A stretch of 14,784 bases of DNA from CAZFAT01 sp964517075 (GTDB lineage: Bacteria > Acidobacteriota > Vicinamibacteria > Vicinamibacterales > SCN-69-37): assembly GCA_964517075.1 (NCBI GenBank), contig CAZFAT010000397.1, positions 1 to 14,784 of the forward strand, given 5' to 3'. The notes beneath the pieces are model-generated. The model was not told where the DNA came from. It did no database searches and worked only from the letters and a program-made list of their open reading frames with translations. Both the position numbers and the translations under genes were made by a program. This document shows positions 8,111 to 14,784 of this stretch, piece after piece (within the stretch, counting starts at the first letter, position 1; every line of letters starts with the position of its first letter).

Positions 8111-9100
8111 CTCGGGCGCGGCGCGCCCGCGCAGCTCGTTGATCCGTTTCGTGAACTCCTCCACATTCGAGCGGTTCACCACCAGCGTGGGCACGATGAT
8201 CTGCTTCGACTCCGGGATGAACGAACGGTCGCCGCGCACGGCCTGCGCCATTCGCACGATCGCCTGGTAGCCGAACTCGTACGGCTGCTGCACCACCGTC
8301 GCATGAATCGCTCCCTCCCTGACGCCACGGAGGGTCTCGTCGGCCTCGTCGAAGGCGATGATCCGGACTCGCCCGACCTTGCCGGCTTCGCGGACGGCGT
8401 TCAGAATGGCGGGGCCGTTGTAGCTCCACAGCCCGACGAGCCCCTGGATGTCCGGGTAGCGCACCAGCGTATCCGCCGCGTTCGCCTTCGCCCGGACGTC
8501 GTCCGCATCATCGGTTCGCACGTCGATGATCCGGATGTTCGACCCGTCGAGCGCCGCCCGGATGCCCTGGATCCGTTCCTGCGCATTTCGCGCGTCACGC
8601 TTGCCGACAAACAGCATGATCGATCCACCGTCGGGGATGGCTTCACGAATGAGCTGTCCCGCCTGGCGCCCGGCCGCGAGGTTGTCGGTGCCGATATAGC
8701 ACGTGCGCGCTGTCTGCGGCGCATCGCTGTCCTGCGTGAAAACCAGCGCGCGCTCGGCCGCGGCGTCGATCAGCGAGGTCTGATTCTCGGGATCGACGGG
8801 CGAGATGGCGATCGCGTCGACCCCTTTGGTGAGCAGGTCGTCGACGATGCGCTGCTGTTCGGCAGCGGTGCCGTCTGCCGTGATCCTGAACTCCGTCTCC
8901 ACGTCCGGCAGCTCGGCGTCCGCCTTCTCGACGCCGCGCCTGGCGATTGTCCAGAAATCCGAGGAGTTGTTGGTCACGAAGGCCAGCTTGAGAGTCTTTG
9001 TTCGCTCCGCGTCCGCGCCGTCACGCGCGCGGCAGCCCGCCGCCGCACACATCAGACAGAGGACGACTAGAGCGAACGCACCCGTAGCCCTGATCTGCAT
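8108..9100 (-). CDS. Sugar ABC transporter substrate-binding lipoprotein (RbsB/XylF-like)
   Basis: This is a periplasmic-binding-protein type 1 fold of 330 residues that should capture a monosaccharide for import. The N-terminus is a lipoprotein signal ending in AAGC (lipidated Cys23). The mature part begins with LKLAFVTNNSSDFWTIARRG, the first ligand-side loop of the family. It continues with TAAEQQRIVDDLLTKGVDAIAISPVD, then CYIGTDNLAAGRQAG, GLVGLWSYNGPAILNAV, RIIAFDEADETL and VVQQPYEFGYQAI, which are the hinge and lobe-two elements. The ATG at 9100 has a strong GAGGAGG nine bases upstream and sits 23 bases after the kinase stop. The matching ATPase and permease lie divergently at 12493-14784 rather than beside it. 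L-arabinose or D-xylose is the best guess for ligand because of its neighbours; the sequence alone does not settle this. Confidence 0.9.
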   Translation of the reverse strand: MQIRATGAFALVVLCLMCAAAGCRARDGADAERTKTLKLAFVTNNSSDFWTIARRGVEKADAELPDVETEFRITADGTAAEQQRIVDDLLTKGVDAIAISPVDPENQTSLIDAAAERALVFTQDSDAPQTARTCYIGTDNLAAGRQAGQLIREAIPDGGSIMLFVGKRDARNAQERIQGIRAALDGSNIRIIDVRTDDADDVRAKANAADTLVRYPDIQGLVGLWSYNGPAILNAVREAGKVGRVRIIAFDEADETLRGVREGAIHATVVQQPYEFGYQAIVRMAQAVRGDRSFIPESKQIIVPTLVVNRSNVEEFTKRINELRGRAAPE

Positions 9101-9109
9101 CGACCCTTG

Positions 9110-9116
9110 CCTCCTC
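9110..9116 (-). promoter_or_regulatory. Strong Shine-Dalgarno of the binding-protein gene
   Basis: GAGGAGG lies nine bases before the ATG at 9100, in the short gap after the kinase stop. It is the clearest Shine-Dalgarno in the window, fitting the usual need for more binding protein than enzyme. It fixes the start against a longer open frame that continues upstream. Confidence 0.65.
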
Positions 9117-9123
9117 ACGACGG

Positions 9124-10464
9124 TCACAAGGTAATCCATCGCGGCCCGAACGCCGCCACGCCCGGCGACGATCCCGCAAACACGTACGGCCGGTATCCCG
9201 TCTCGCGCTCGTACGCGTGGGCCACGCGCCCGATACCGCCCGCGGCATCTCTTCGCCCAATCACGGCCACCGTGCCACCACTCCCACCGCCGGTGATCCT
9301 CGCACCGTACACACCCGCTCTGGGACCTTCGCCGCGCACCAGATCGACGAGACGATCGGTTCCGGGCGACCCCAGACCGCACGCGCCATAACTGGCGTGC
9401 GACTCGTTCATCAGCGTCCCGAGCTCGATCAGCCGGTCCTCGCAGACAGGCTCGTGCAGCAGCCGGCGAAAGCGCTCTGCCCGCTGGCGTTCGTGGACAG
9501 GATGAGCCGCCGGCGCACGGACCCTATATCGTCGCCCGCGCTCCACGGTCGTGACCGTGTCTGAAGTGCCGCCATAGCGCGCGAGGAATTCGTCGCCGGA
9601 GATCTCCTCAGGCAGACAGCGAACGAGATCCCGCTCGAACTCTTCGAGTTCGATGTTCGCGAGAGAGTTCCCCGGCACTCGAACGCGCTCCGACAGCATC
9701 CGCAGCCCCATGAACGCGCCCGTCCGCACCGCGCCGTAGTCGGAGCCGCCCACGGCGTGCCGCTCTCCCGAATCGAGCCCCCAGAACTCGATGCCATCAG
9801 GAACGGGCACGGGCGGCTGCAGCTCGGCGGGCTGACAGAGGAGCGCGAGCAGCGCGTCCCGTTCGCCAAAGACGCACGTCATCTGATCCATCACGCCACA
9901 CGGAGCCCCGGCGACGAGATTCTCGCCCTTTTGGCACAGAAGCGCCAGGTCGCGCGGGTCGAGCGGGAGCCCGAACGCATGCGCCATGGCCTGCATGCTC
10001 GCCGTTTCGACAGCAGCCGAAGAGCTCACGCCCTTGCCCTCGGGCACCCGCGACGCCACGACGATTCGTGCGCCGGAGGCGAGCGGCATCCCACGCTCGC
10101 GCGCCAGCACGAGGACGACGCCGGCCACGTATGACGTCCACTGCTGTGCGAACATCGCTCGCGCCTCGTCGTAGCCGATCGGCACGCGTCCCGGTGCCAG
10201 CATCTCGAGCGGAATCGTGCATGGTGGCCGGCCCATGCTGACGATGTCCAGCACCGGACGATCGATCCGCTGGACGGCGGCGAACGTCGCTTCCGCGATG
10301 GGGCGCTGCAGCACGAGCGATCCCGAATAGTCGGCGATTCCGCCCATCACGTCGAGCCGTCCCGGCGCCCTCGACACCGACAGCGTGGCGCCGCGCTCGA
10401 AGAGGGCCTGCGCACGCAGCGTCTCGACGAACGCGTCGAGCTCAGTCAATCCACCCTCGCGCAC
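9124..10464 (-). CDS. GHMP sugar kinase, plant L-arabinokinase-like (galactokinase superfamily)
   Basis: This predicted sugar 1-kinase has 446 residues. The sugar-binding motif at 34-48 reads PGRLDVMGGIADYSG where galactokinases have GEHTDYN: the Glu-His pair that contacts the C6 hydroxyl of galactose is replaced by Gly-Ile, while the following Asp-Tyr is kept. The ATP loop is GKGVSSSAAVE (143-153). The catalytic Asp193 is in PCGVMDQM, followed by LDSGERHAVGGSDYGAVRTG (230-249), and the C-terminal motif GARITGGGSGGTVAV (387-401) differs from the usual galactokinase form. These match, from memory, the kinase domain of plant L-arabinokinase ARA1, which makes beta-L-arabinose 1-phosphate. The GTG at 10464 has GGAGG six bases upstream and overlaps the phosphatase gene by 23 bases; a TTG at 10449 is a weaker alternative. 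An operon with GH51 supports L-arabinose as substrate; galactose remains possible. Confidence 0.85.
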   Translation of the reverse strand: MREGGLTELDAFVETLRAQALFERGATLSVSRAPGRLDVMGGIADYSGSLVLQRPIAEATFAAVQRIDRPVLDIVSMGRPPCTIPLEMLAPGRVPIGYDEARAMFAQQWTSYVAGVVLVLARERGMPLASGARIVVASRVPEGKGVSSSAAVETASMQAMAHAFGLPLDPRDLALLCQKGENLVAGAPCGVMDQMTCVFGERDALLALLCQPAELQPPVPVPDGIEFWGLDSGERHAVGGSDYGAVRTGAFMGLRMLSERVRVPGNSLANIELEEFERDLVRCLPEEISGDEFLARYGGTSDTVTTVERGRRYRVRAPAAHPVHERQRAERFRRLLHEPVCEDRLIELGTLMNESHASYGACGLGSPGTDRLVDLVRGEGPRAGVYGARITGGGSGGTVAVIGRRDAAGGIGRVAHAYERETGYRPYVFAGSSPGVAAFGPRWITL

Positions 10465-11452
10465 GCAGCGCCTCCAGGAGCAGCGGCTCGACCTGTGCGC
10501 GGATGCGCGCGTTGGCGTAGCCCGCCCATGCGACGTCCGCCTCGACGTTCAGCGGCCCATCGAGCGGCCGGCCGTGCGGGTCGGTCACGATCACGCCGCT
10601 CTCCTCCGCGATGAGTGCGGTGCAGATGTCATAGGGGTGACAGGTGAGCGGCGGCGGCAGTCCGCGCACCGCGAGCAGCGGGCGCAGCAGCGGCCTCAGA
10701 TCCGCGACGAAACGGTCGTGCCCTGCCGCCAGCTCATACAGCTGCCCGCCGGTCGAGGCGTACTGATCCTCGAAGCAGTGGGCCTTTCCTGGCGCGGGCG
10801 GCCCCAGCGCGCCGAGGACGACCGCCTCGTCGACCGCCGCGAGCTCGTCGCGCGCGCCGGGGAAGAAGCGCGCGATGGACGCATACCCGTGCTCGATCGT
10901 CACGGCGCGCGACGGCCGTAACCGCATCGGGACCGACTCGCCGGTCAATCGATGCCAGCGCCGCGCCTGCGTCCCTTCGCCGCGACGCGCCCACAGCTGG
11001 TCGGACAGGTGCTGCTTGACGAGCGGGACTTCGGTCTGCACCGCGAGCACGATGTCGCGCAGCGACGTGTCCGGCCCGCGGTTGGGCGCCACGCCGGTCA
11101 GGACCCACGCGCTGCGCTTCTGGTACATCAACCCGCGGGTGCCGTCGATCGGGTCGATGATGATCCACCAGCCGGCCGATGCCTCGTCCTGCCCGTCCGG
11201 ATAGCAGCGGCGTCCGCCCGGCAGCCCCTCGGCGACGAGCACGAAGGAGTGCCGGCGGGCGAGCGTCTGCGCGAACCGGTCGATGACGGCTTCGGCGGCG
11301 ACGTCAATCGCATAGATGGTATCGCCCGCCTCGTCGCGATCGACCGCGGCCAGCGCCTCGATCGGCTGCCGCTCGGTGGCCGCCACGATGGCGTCGCGCA
11401 CGCGGTCGTGCAGATCGAGAATCGGATCGAGGAGCGTTCGCGGGTCAGGCAT
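10442..11452 (-). CDS. Inositol monophosphatase-family phosphatase, probably sugar-phosphate specific
   Basis: This is a Mg-dependent phosphatase fold of 336 residues, somewhat longer than typical IMPases. Family metal sites are present: AIDVAAE with Asp50, AEG with Glu75, the DPIDGTRGLMY motif with Asp100, Asp103, Gly104 and Thr105, and the late HPYDICTALIAEESGVIV with Asp275. The insert between residues 120 and 240 is long, which may mean a substrate other than myo-inositol phosphate. The ATG at 11452 overlaps the end of galT by eight bases, with AAGGGG four bases upstream, and its own end overlaps the kinase gene, so all three are translationally coupled. That placement between a uridylyltransferase and a sugar 1-kinase suggests a sugar 1-phosphate as substrate. 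D-xylose 1-phosphate is proposed in the findings; that is inference. An FBPase-like or nucleotide phosphatase role is the alternative. Confidence 0.85.
   Translation of the reverse strand: MPDPRTLLDPILDLHDRVRDAIVAATERQPIEALAAVDRDEAGDTIYAIDVAAEAVIDRFAQTLARRHSFVLVAEGLPGGRRCYPDGQDEASAGWWIIIDPIDGTRGLMYQKRSAWVLTGVAPNRGPDTSLRDIVLAVQTEVPLVKQHLSDQLWARRGEGTQARRWHRLTGESVPMRLRPSRAVTIEHGYASIARFFPGARDELAAVDEAVVLGALGPPAPGKAHCFEDQYASTGGQLYELAAGHDRFVADLRPLLRPLLAVRGLPPPLTCHPYDICTALIAEESGVIVTDPHGRPLDGPLNVEADVAWAGYANARIRAQVEPLLLEALRARGWID
10471..10475 (-). promoter_or_regulatory. Ribosome-binding site deciding the GTG start of the kinase
   Basis: GGAGG lies six bases before the GTG at 10464, inside the last codons of the phosphatase gene. 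It favours this GTG over the TTG five codons further on and supports coupled translation of the two enzymes. Confidence 0.6.
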
Positions 11453-12491
11453 GCGGCCCCTTGTAGTGCACGTCGGACACCGCCCGCAGCTCCTCCGCCT
11501 TCGATTCGGGACGCGTGTCGCTCAGGAAGTTGCCGCCGCCGATTTCGGGTCCGGCGAGATACTTCAGCAGGGTGGGCTTGCGCAGAGGCGGGTGACACTC
11601 GATGTGAAAGTGAAACCCCGAGTAGTCGCCTCCATCGGTCGGCGCCTGGTGCAGCGTCAACACGTACGGAAACGACAGCTGCCACAGATTGTCGTAGCGA
11701 ACCAGCAGCGACTTGAGCGCCACCGCCAGATCGTGCAGCTCGCCCGGCGCCATCGTCGCCAGGCTGGCATGCGTCTCCTTGGGCGCGACGTAGCACTCGT
11801 AGGCGTAGCGCGCGAAGTAGGGGAGGAAGGCGATCGCCGACGGGCTCTCGAACAGGATCCGCCGTCCGTCGTCCTGCTCGGCACGGATGATGTCGGCAAA
11901 GAGCGCGCGGCCGTGCTCCTGATGGTGACGGCGGCTCGCCGCGGCTTCGATCTCGATCGTCTTGAACACGAAGTTCGTGGCGTAGATCTGGCCGTGCGGA
12001 TGCGGGTTCGACACGCCGACGACTTCCCCCTTGTTCTCGAACGTCAACACGTGGCTGACTTCGGGGCGCGCGCCCAGCTCGACGTACTGATCGCGCCAGG
12101 TGCCGAGCAACGCCGCAATCTCGGAGACCGGCAGCTCCGCCAGCGTCAGACTGTGCCTCGGCGTGTAGCAGACCACGCGGGCCACGCCGGTGGCCGGCGC
12201 GTTCCGGTAGATGCCCGGCGGCCGTTCGAGCGACCGCGGCGCCTCGATCCCGACGCAGGGATGATCGTTGTCGAAGACGAAGACCGACGTGTACTCGGGA
12301 TTCCGCGCGCCCCCCACGCGTTCGTTGCGCGGGCAGAAATAGCAGCTCTCGACGTACTCGGGCGCCGCCGGCGGCGACACCGTAGCGCGTTCGCCCTGCC
12401 ACGGCCTATCCTGTCGATGCGCCGCCACGACCACCCACTCCTCGCGGAGCGGGTGCCAGCGCTGCTCCCATGTCGGGGCGCCGAGGCTCAC
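11445..12491 (-). CDS. galT: Galactose-1-phosphate uridylyltransferase family (GalT type)
   Basis: This enzyme transfers UMP between UDP-glucose and a sugar 1-phosphate through a uridylylated histidine. It has 348 residues from the GTG at 12491, the same length as E. coli GalT. Features are EEWVVVAAHRQDRPW (17-31), the zinc cysteines in CYFCPRN (Cys50, Cys53) with His113, and the catalytic HPHGQ with nucleophile His166, identical in position to E. coli. The second metal-site histidines are His281 (LTLHQAP) and His294/His296 (GFHFHIECHPP). AAAGGA at 12501-12506 is the likely Shine-Dalgarno. The reading frame stays open upstream, but that part only mirrors the divergent ATPase gene. It is the first gene of the minus-strand operon. 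Partner genes point to pentose 1-phosphates as possible real substrates; the family motifs do not tell galactose from arabinose. Confidence 0.93.
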   Translation of the reverse strand: MSLGAPTWEQRWHPLREEWVVVAAHRQDRPWQGERATVSPPAAPEYVESCYFCPRNERVGGARNPEYTSVFVFDNDHPCVGIEAPRSLERPPGIYRNAPATGVARVVCYTPRHSLTLAELPVSEIAALLGTWRDQYVELGARPEVSHVLTFENKGEVVGVSNPHPHGQIYATNFVFKTIEIEAAASRRHHQEHGRALFADIIRAEQDDGRRILFESPSAIAFLPYFARYAYECYVAPKETHASLATMAPGELHDLAVALKSLLVRYDNLWQLSFPYVLTLHQAPTDGGDYSGFHFHIECHPPLRKPTLLKYLAGPEIGGGNFLSDTRPESKAEELRAVSDVHYKGPHA

Positions 12492-12506
12492 AATGCCCGT
12501 TCCTTT
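12483..12506. promoter_or_regulatory. Back-to-back divergent translation starts with interlocking ribosome-binding sites
   Basis: The galT GTG (12489-12491, minus) and the ABC ATPase ATG (12493-12495, plus) are separated by the single base 12492. GAGG at 12483-12486 is six bases before the plus start and lies inside galT; AAAGGA at 12501-12506 (minus) is nine bases before the galT start and lies inside the ATPase gene. No non-coding space is left for promoters, so each promoter must lie within the opposite gene or transcripts must begin very near the start codons. No convincing -35/-10 pair was found. Confidence 0.55.
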
Positions 12507-13986
12507 ACTGCAAATGACGGCGATCTCCAAGCGCTTTCCCGGCGCGGCGGCGCTCGACCGGGTGGATTTCGAGGTGTCGGCCGGCGAGATCGTGGCGCTC
12601 GTCGGGGAGAACGGCGCGGGAAAGTCGACGCTGATGAAGATCCTGGCCGGGATCCACCGCGCGGACTCGGGGGAGACTCGCATGGACGGCGCGCCGGCGG
12701 CGCTGCACTCCCCGTCCGACGCCGCCAGGCTCGGCATCGCCGTCATCCACCAGGAGCTCGAGCTGATCGACACCCTGGATGTGGCCGGCAACGTCTTCCT
12801 CGGTCGCGAGCCTCGCCGCGGCGGGCCGCTGCAGCTGCTCGATCGCCGACGCATGCACGCGGACGCGCGCCGCCACCTCGCGCGCATCGGCGCTGACGTG
12901 TCCCCCGGGATGCCGCTGCGGCAGGTGTCCCCCGCCGGGCGCCAGCTCGTGGCCATCGCCCGCGCGCTCTCGATGCACGCGCGGCTGCTCGTCCTCGACG
13001 AACCGACGTCCCGTCTCGCGTCGAGCGATGCGGAGCGGCTGTTCGGCGTCCTCCGCGCTCTGCAATCCGCTGGAACGGCGATCGTCTACATCTCGCATCG
13101 GCTGCGCGAAATCGAGGCCCTGGCCGACCGGGCCGTCGTCCTCAGGGATGGCCGCAACGCCGGAGCGCTCCCGCGCGGCGCGTGCACGCCCGATCGGCTC
13201 GTGCAGCTGATGGTCGGCCGGGCGGTGGAGCGCACCTCGACACGGCCGGCGGCCTCGCCAGGACCCGCCGTGCTGCAGATCGAGCGGCTGCGCACCGGCC
13301 GGTACCCCGCGGTCGACGTGTCGCTGGCGGTCCATCCAGGAGAGGTGCTCGGGATCGCGGGCCTGATCGGGTCGGGCCGCTCGGAGCTGGCCGAGGCGAT
13401 CTGCGGGGTCGGCGTGCGCCTGGCCGGACGCATCATTCTCGACGGCCGCCCGCTCGCGATCGGCTCTCCGCGCGACGCCATCCGCCACGGCATCTGCCTC
13501 GTGCCCGAAGACCGGCGCCGGTATGGCATCGTCGCCGCGATGAGCGTGCGCGAGAACGTGACGCTGCCCGCGGTGGCGTCGTTCGCCCGGCTCGGCCTGA
13601 TCGCGCGCGGCGCCGAGGCCGACGCCGTCCGGACCATCACCACCGCGCTGACGGTGAAGGCGGCGTCGATCGAGACGCCCGTGGCGACGCTCAGCGGCGG
13701 CAACCAGCAGAAGGTCGTGCTCGCCAGGTGGCTGGCGCTCCGGCCGCGCGTCATCGTCTTCGACGAGCCGACGCAGGGGGTCGATGTCGGCGCCAAGGCC
13801 GAGATCCATCGGCTGATCCGCCGCCTCGCCGACGAGGGCGCCGCCGTCGTGATGATCAGCAGCGACCTCGAGGAGATCGTCGCCGAGAGCGACCGCGTCG
13901 CGGTGATGCACGACGGGCGGGTCACCGGGATCCTGCCCCGCGACGCCTGTTCGCCCGCCTCCATTATGCAACTGGCGGTCGCGTGA
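12493..13986 (+). CDS. Sugar ABC transporter ATPase with two nucleotide-binding domains (AraG/XylG/RbsA type)
   Basis: This 497-residue protein energises uptake of a monosaccharide and works as the cytoplasmic partner of the following permease. Domain 1 has Walker A GENGAGKST (38-46), the Q-loop in IHQELELI (85-92), a diverged signature VSPAGRQLVAIARAL (145-159), Walker B LLVLDEPTS (165-173) and the H-loop ISHRLREIE (200-208). Domain 2, from about residue 260, has the degenerate Walker A usual in this family (GLIGSGRSEL, 290-299), VPEDRRRYGI (337-346), signature LSGGNQQK (400-407), Walker B VIVFDEPTQGVDVG (420-433) and SSDLEEI (456-462). GAGG at 12483-12486 supports the ATG at 12493. The order of domains and the length are normal. 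The family covers ribose, xylose, arabinose and galactose importers; the locus favours a pentose. Confidence 0.92.
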   Translation: MPVPLLQMTAISKRFPGAAALDRVDFEVSAGEIVALVGENGAGKSTLMKILAGIHRADSGETRMDGAPAALHSPSDAARLGIAVIHQELELIDTLDVAGNVFLGREPRRGGPLQLLDRRRMHADARRHLARIGADVSPGMPLRQVSPAGRQLVAIARALSMHARLLVLDEPTSRLASSDAERLFGVLRALQSAGTAIVYISHRLREIEALADRAVVLRDGRNAGALPRGACTPDRLVQLMVGRAVERTSTRPAASPGPAVLQIERLRTGRYPAVDVSLAVHPGEVLGIAGLIGSGRSELAEAICGVGVRLAGRIILDGRPLAIGSPRDAIRHGICLVPEDRRRYGIVAAMSVRENVTLPAVASFARLGLIARGAEADAVRTITTALTVKAASIETPVATLSGGNQQKVVLARWLALRPRVIVFDEPTQGVDVGAKAEIHRLIRRLADEGAAVVMISSDLEEIVAESDRVAVMHDGRVTGILPRDACSPASIMQLAVA

Positions 13987-14017
13987 CCGCTCCGGACGCG
14001 ACGCGCCCGAATCGCCT

Positions 14018-14784
14018 ATGACACGAAACGAGATCGGTGTGCTCCTGCTGCTGGTCGTCCTCTGCGCGGTGGTGGCCGCGGCGAGCCCGCAGTTCCTCAG
14101 CGTGACCAACCTGCAGAACGTCGGACGGCTCGTCGGGACGTACGGCATCTTCAGCATCGGCGTGGGTGTCGTGATCATGACCGGCGGCATCGACCTGTCG
14201 GTCGGATCGATCTGCGCGCTGCTCGGCGTGCTGCTGTCGCTGATGTTGGTGGAATGGGGCTGGCCGCCGAGTCTCGCGCTGGCGGCGGTGATCGCGCTCG
14301 GCGCCGGCCTGGGCACTGCGCACGGGCTGCTGGTGGCGCGCCTGCGGCTGCAGCCGTTCATCGTCACGCTGTGCGGCCTGCTGCTCTATCGCGGCGCCGC
14401 GCGATACATCGCGGGCGATTCGACGAAGGGCTTCGGGACCGGCGAAGGCTTCGAGTGGCTGCGGTCGCTGGCCAGCGGGAGTCTGGCCGGCGTGCCGATG
14501 CCGTTCGTGATCATGTGCGCGGTGGCGGCCCTGGCGTGGCTGCTGGTGCACCGATCCGTGTACGGCCGCCACCTGTTTGCCGTCGGCAACAACGAGGAGG
14601 CGGCCCACTACTCGGGCGTGAGGACGCGCGGCGTCATCGCCAGCGCCTACGCGATCTCCGGCACGCTGGCCGCCGTGTCGGCCGTCCTCATCGCGTTCTA
14701 CACGAACTCGGTGTCGCCGGCCTCGCACGGAAACTTCTACGAGCTCTATGCCATCGCGGCGGCTGTCGTCGGCGGCTGCAGCCT
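14018..14784 (+). CDS. Sugar ABC transporter permease (AraH/XylH/RbsC type), cut by window end
   Basis: This is an inner-membrane permease of the BPD_transp_2 family; 255 residues are visible and roughly 65 more are expected beyond the window. The first helix begins at once (IGVLLLLVVLCAVVAAAS, 6-23), then SVTNLQNVGR, the family hallmark MTGGIDLSVGSI (54-65), further hydrophobic helices near 66-78, 86-107, 160-177 and 205-227, and the cytoplasmic loop FAVGNNEEAAHYSGVRT (187-203) that should contact the ATPase. The ATG at 14018 is 31 bases after the ATPase stop. A GTG overlapping that stop is out of frame and soon meets a stop, and no other in-frame start exists, so 14018 is secure although no good Shine-Dalgarno is seen. 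It forms a transporter with the preceding ATPase and perhaps the binding protein at 8108-9100. Confidence 0.9.
   Translation, partial: MTRNEIGVLLLLVVLCAVVAAASPQFLSVTNLQNVGRLVGTYGIFSIGVGVVIMTGGIDLSVGSICALLGVLLSLMLVEWGWPPSLALAAVIALGAGLGTAHGLLVARLRLQPFIVTLCGLLLYRGAARYIAGDSTKGFGTGEGFEWLRSLASGSLAGVPMPFVIMCAVAALAWLLVHRSVYGRHLFAVGNNEEAAHYSGVRTRGVIASAYAISGTLAAVSAVLIAFYTNSVSPASHGNFYELYAIAAAVVGGCS

Noticed and set aside
8100..8429. Upstream extension of the arabinofuranosidase reading frame
   Set aside because: The extra 110 codons are antisense-like filler within the binding-protein gene; the Tat signal and Shine-Dalgarno mark 8099 as the start.
12500..12540. A weak sigma-70-like pair (TTGGAG, 17 bases, TAAAGG) on the minus strand upstream of galT
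   Set aside because: Only about half of the bases match consensus at each box, which is near chance for such a search, so it is not listed as a promoter.
12505..14367. A 620-codon minus-strand open frame opposite the ABC ATPase and permease
   Set aside because: Low-complexity Arg/Asp/Gln/His composition with no domain. The plus strand has complete ABC motifs over the same stretch.

Overview
The window is GC-rich by eye and densely coding, with almost every gap between genes under 50 bases. It reads as a pentose-use locus from a bacterium. The protein styles suggest Acidobacteriota, perhaps Vicinamibacteria: a ThuA-like protein, an actinobacterial-type xylose isomerase, a Tat-exported GH51 arabinofuranosidase and a DUF6282-type hydrolase. 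That placement is inference only, since no rRNA or other marker gene is present. I saw no tRNA, CRISPR array, insertion sequence or transcriptional regulator.

Layout. Block 1 (+, 2-4938) holds a left-truncated ThuA-like gene, xylA, xylB and a lipoprotein aldose 1-epimerase (galM). Block 2 (-, 12491-4869) reads galT, an inositol-monophosphatase-family phosphatase, a GHMP sugar kinase of the plant L-arabinokinase type, a sugar-binding lipoprotein, a GH51 alpha-L-arabinofuranosidase and a DUF6282-like metal hydrolase. It ends in two decayed fragments, one of them an SGNH hydrolase lacking its C-terminal half, which abut the end of galM. Block 3 (+, 12493-14784) starts one base from galT and holds a two-domain sugar ABC ATPase and a permease cut by the window end.

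How the genes may work together. Arabinofuranosidase would release L-arabinose outside the cytoplasm, and the binding protein with the ATPase and permease would import it. No araA, araB or araD is present. Instead the locus has an arabinokinase-like enzyme that would make L-arabinose 1-phosphate, a GalT-type uridylyltransferase, a sugar-phosphatase-like enzyme, xylose isomerase and xylulokinase. L-arabinose and D-xylose are C4 epimers. The set therefore suggests a Leloir-like route: L-Ara to L-Ara-1-P to UDP-L-Ara, 4-epimerisation to UDP-Xyl by a GalE-like enzyme not seen here, Xyl-1-P, D-xylose, D-xylulose and xylulose 5-phosphate. This is the main hypothesis of the annotation. Plain galactose metabolism with an unusual galactokinase is the conservative alternative.

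Two further points stand out. galM uses AGA/AGG for about half of its arginines while xylB uses none, and it ends within about 25 bases of the broken SGNH gene, so it may be a recent insertion. The galT and ABC ATPase start codons lie back to back with one base between them, so each gene's ribosome-binding site lies inside the other gene.
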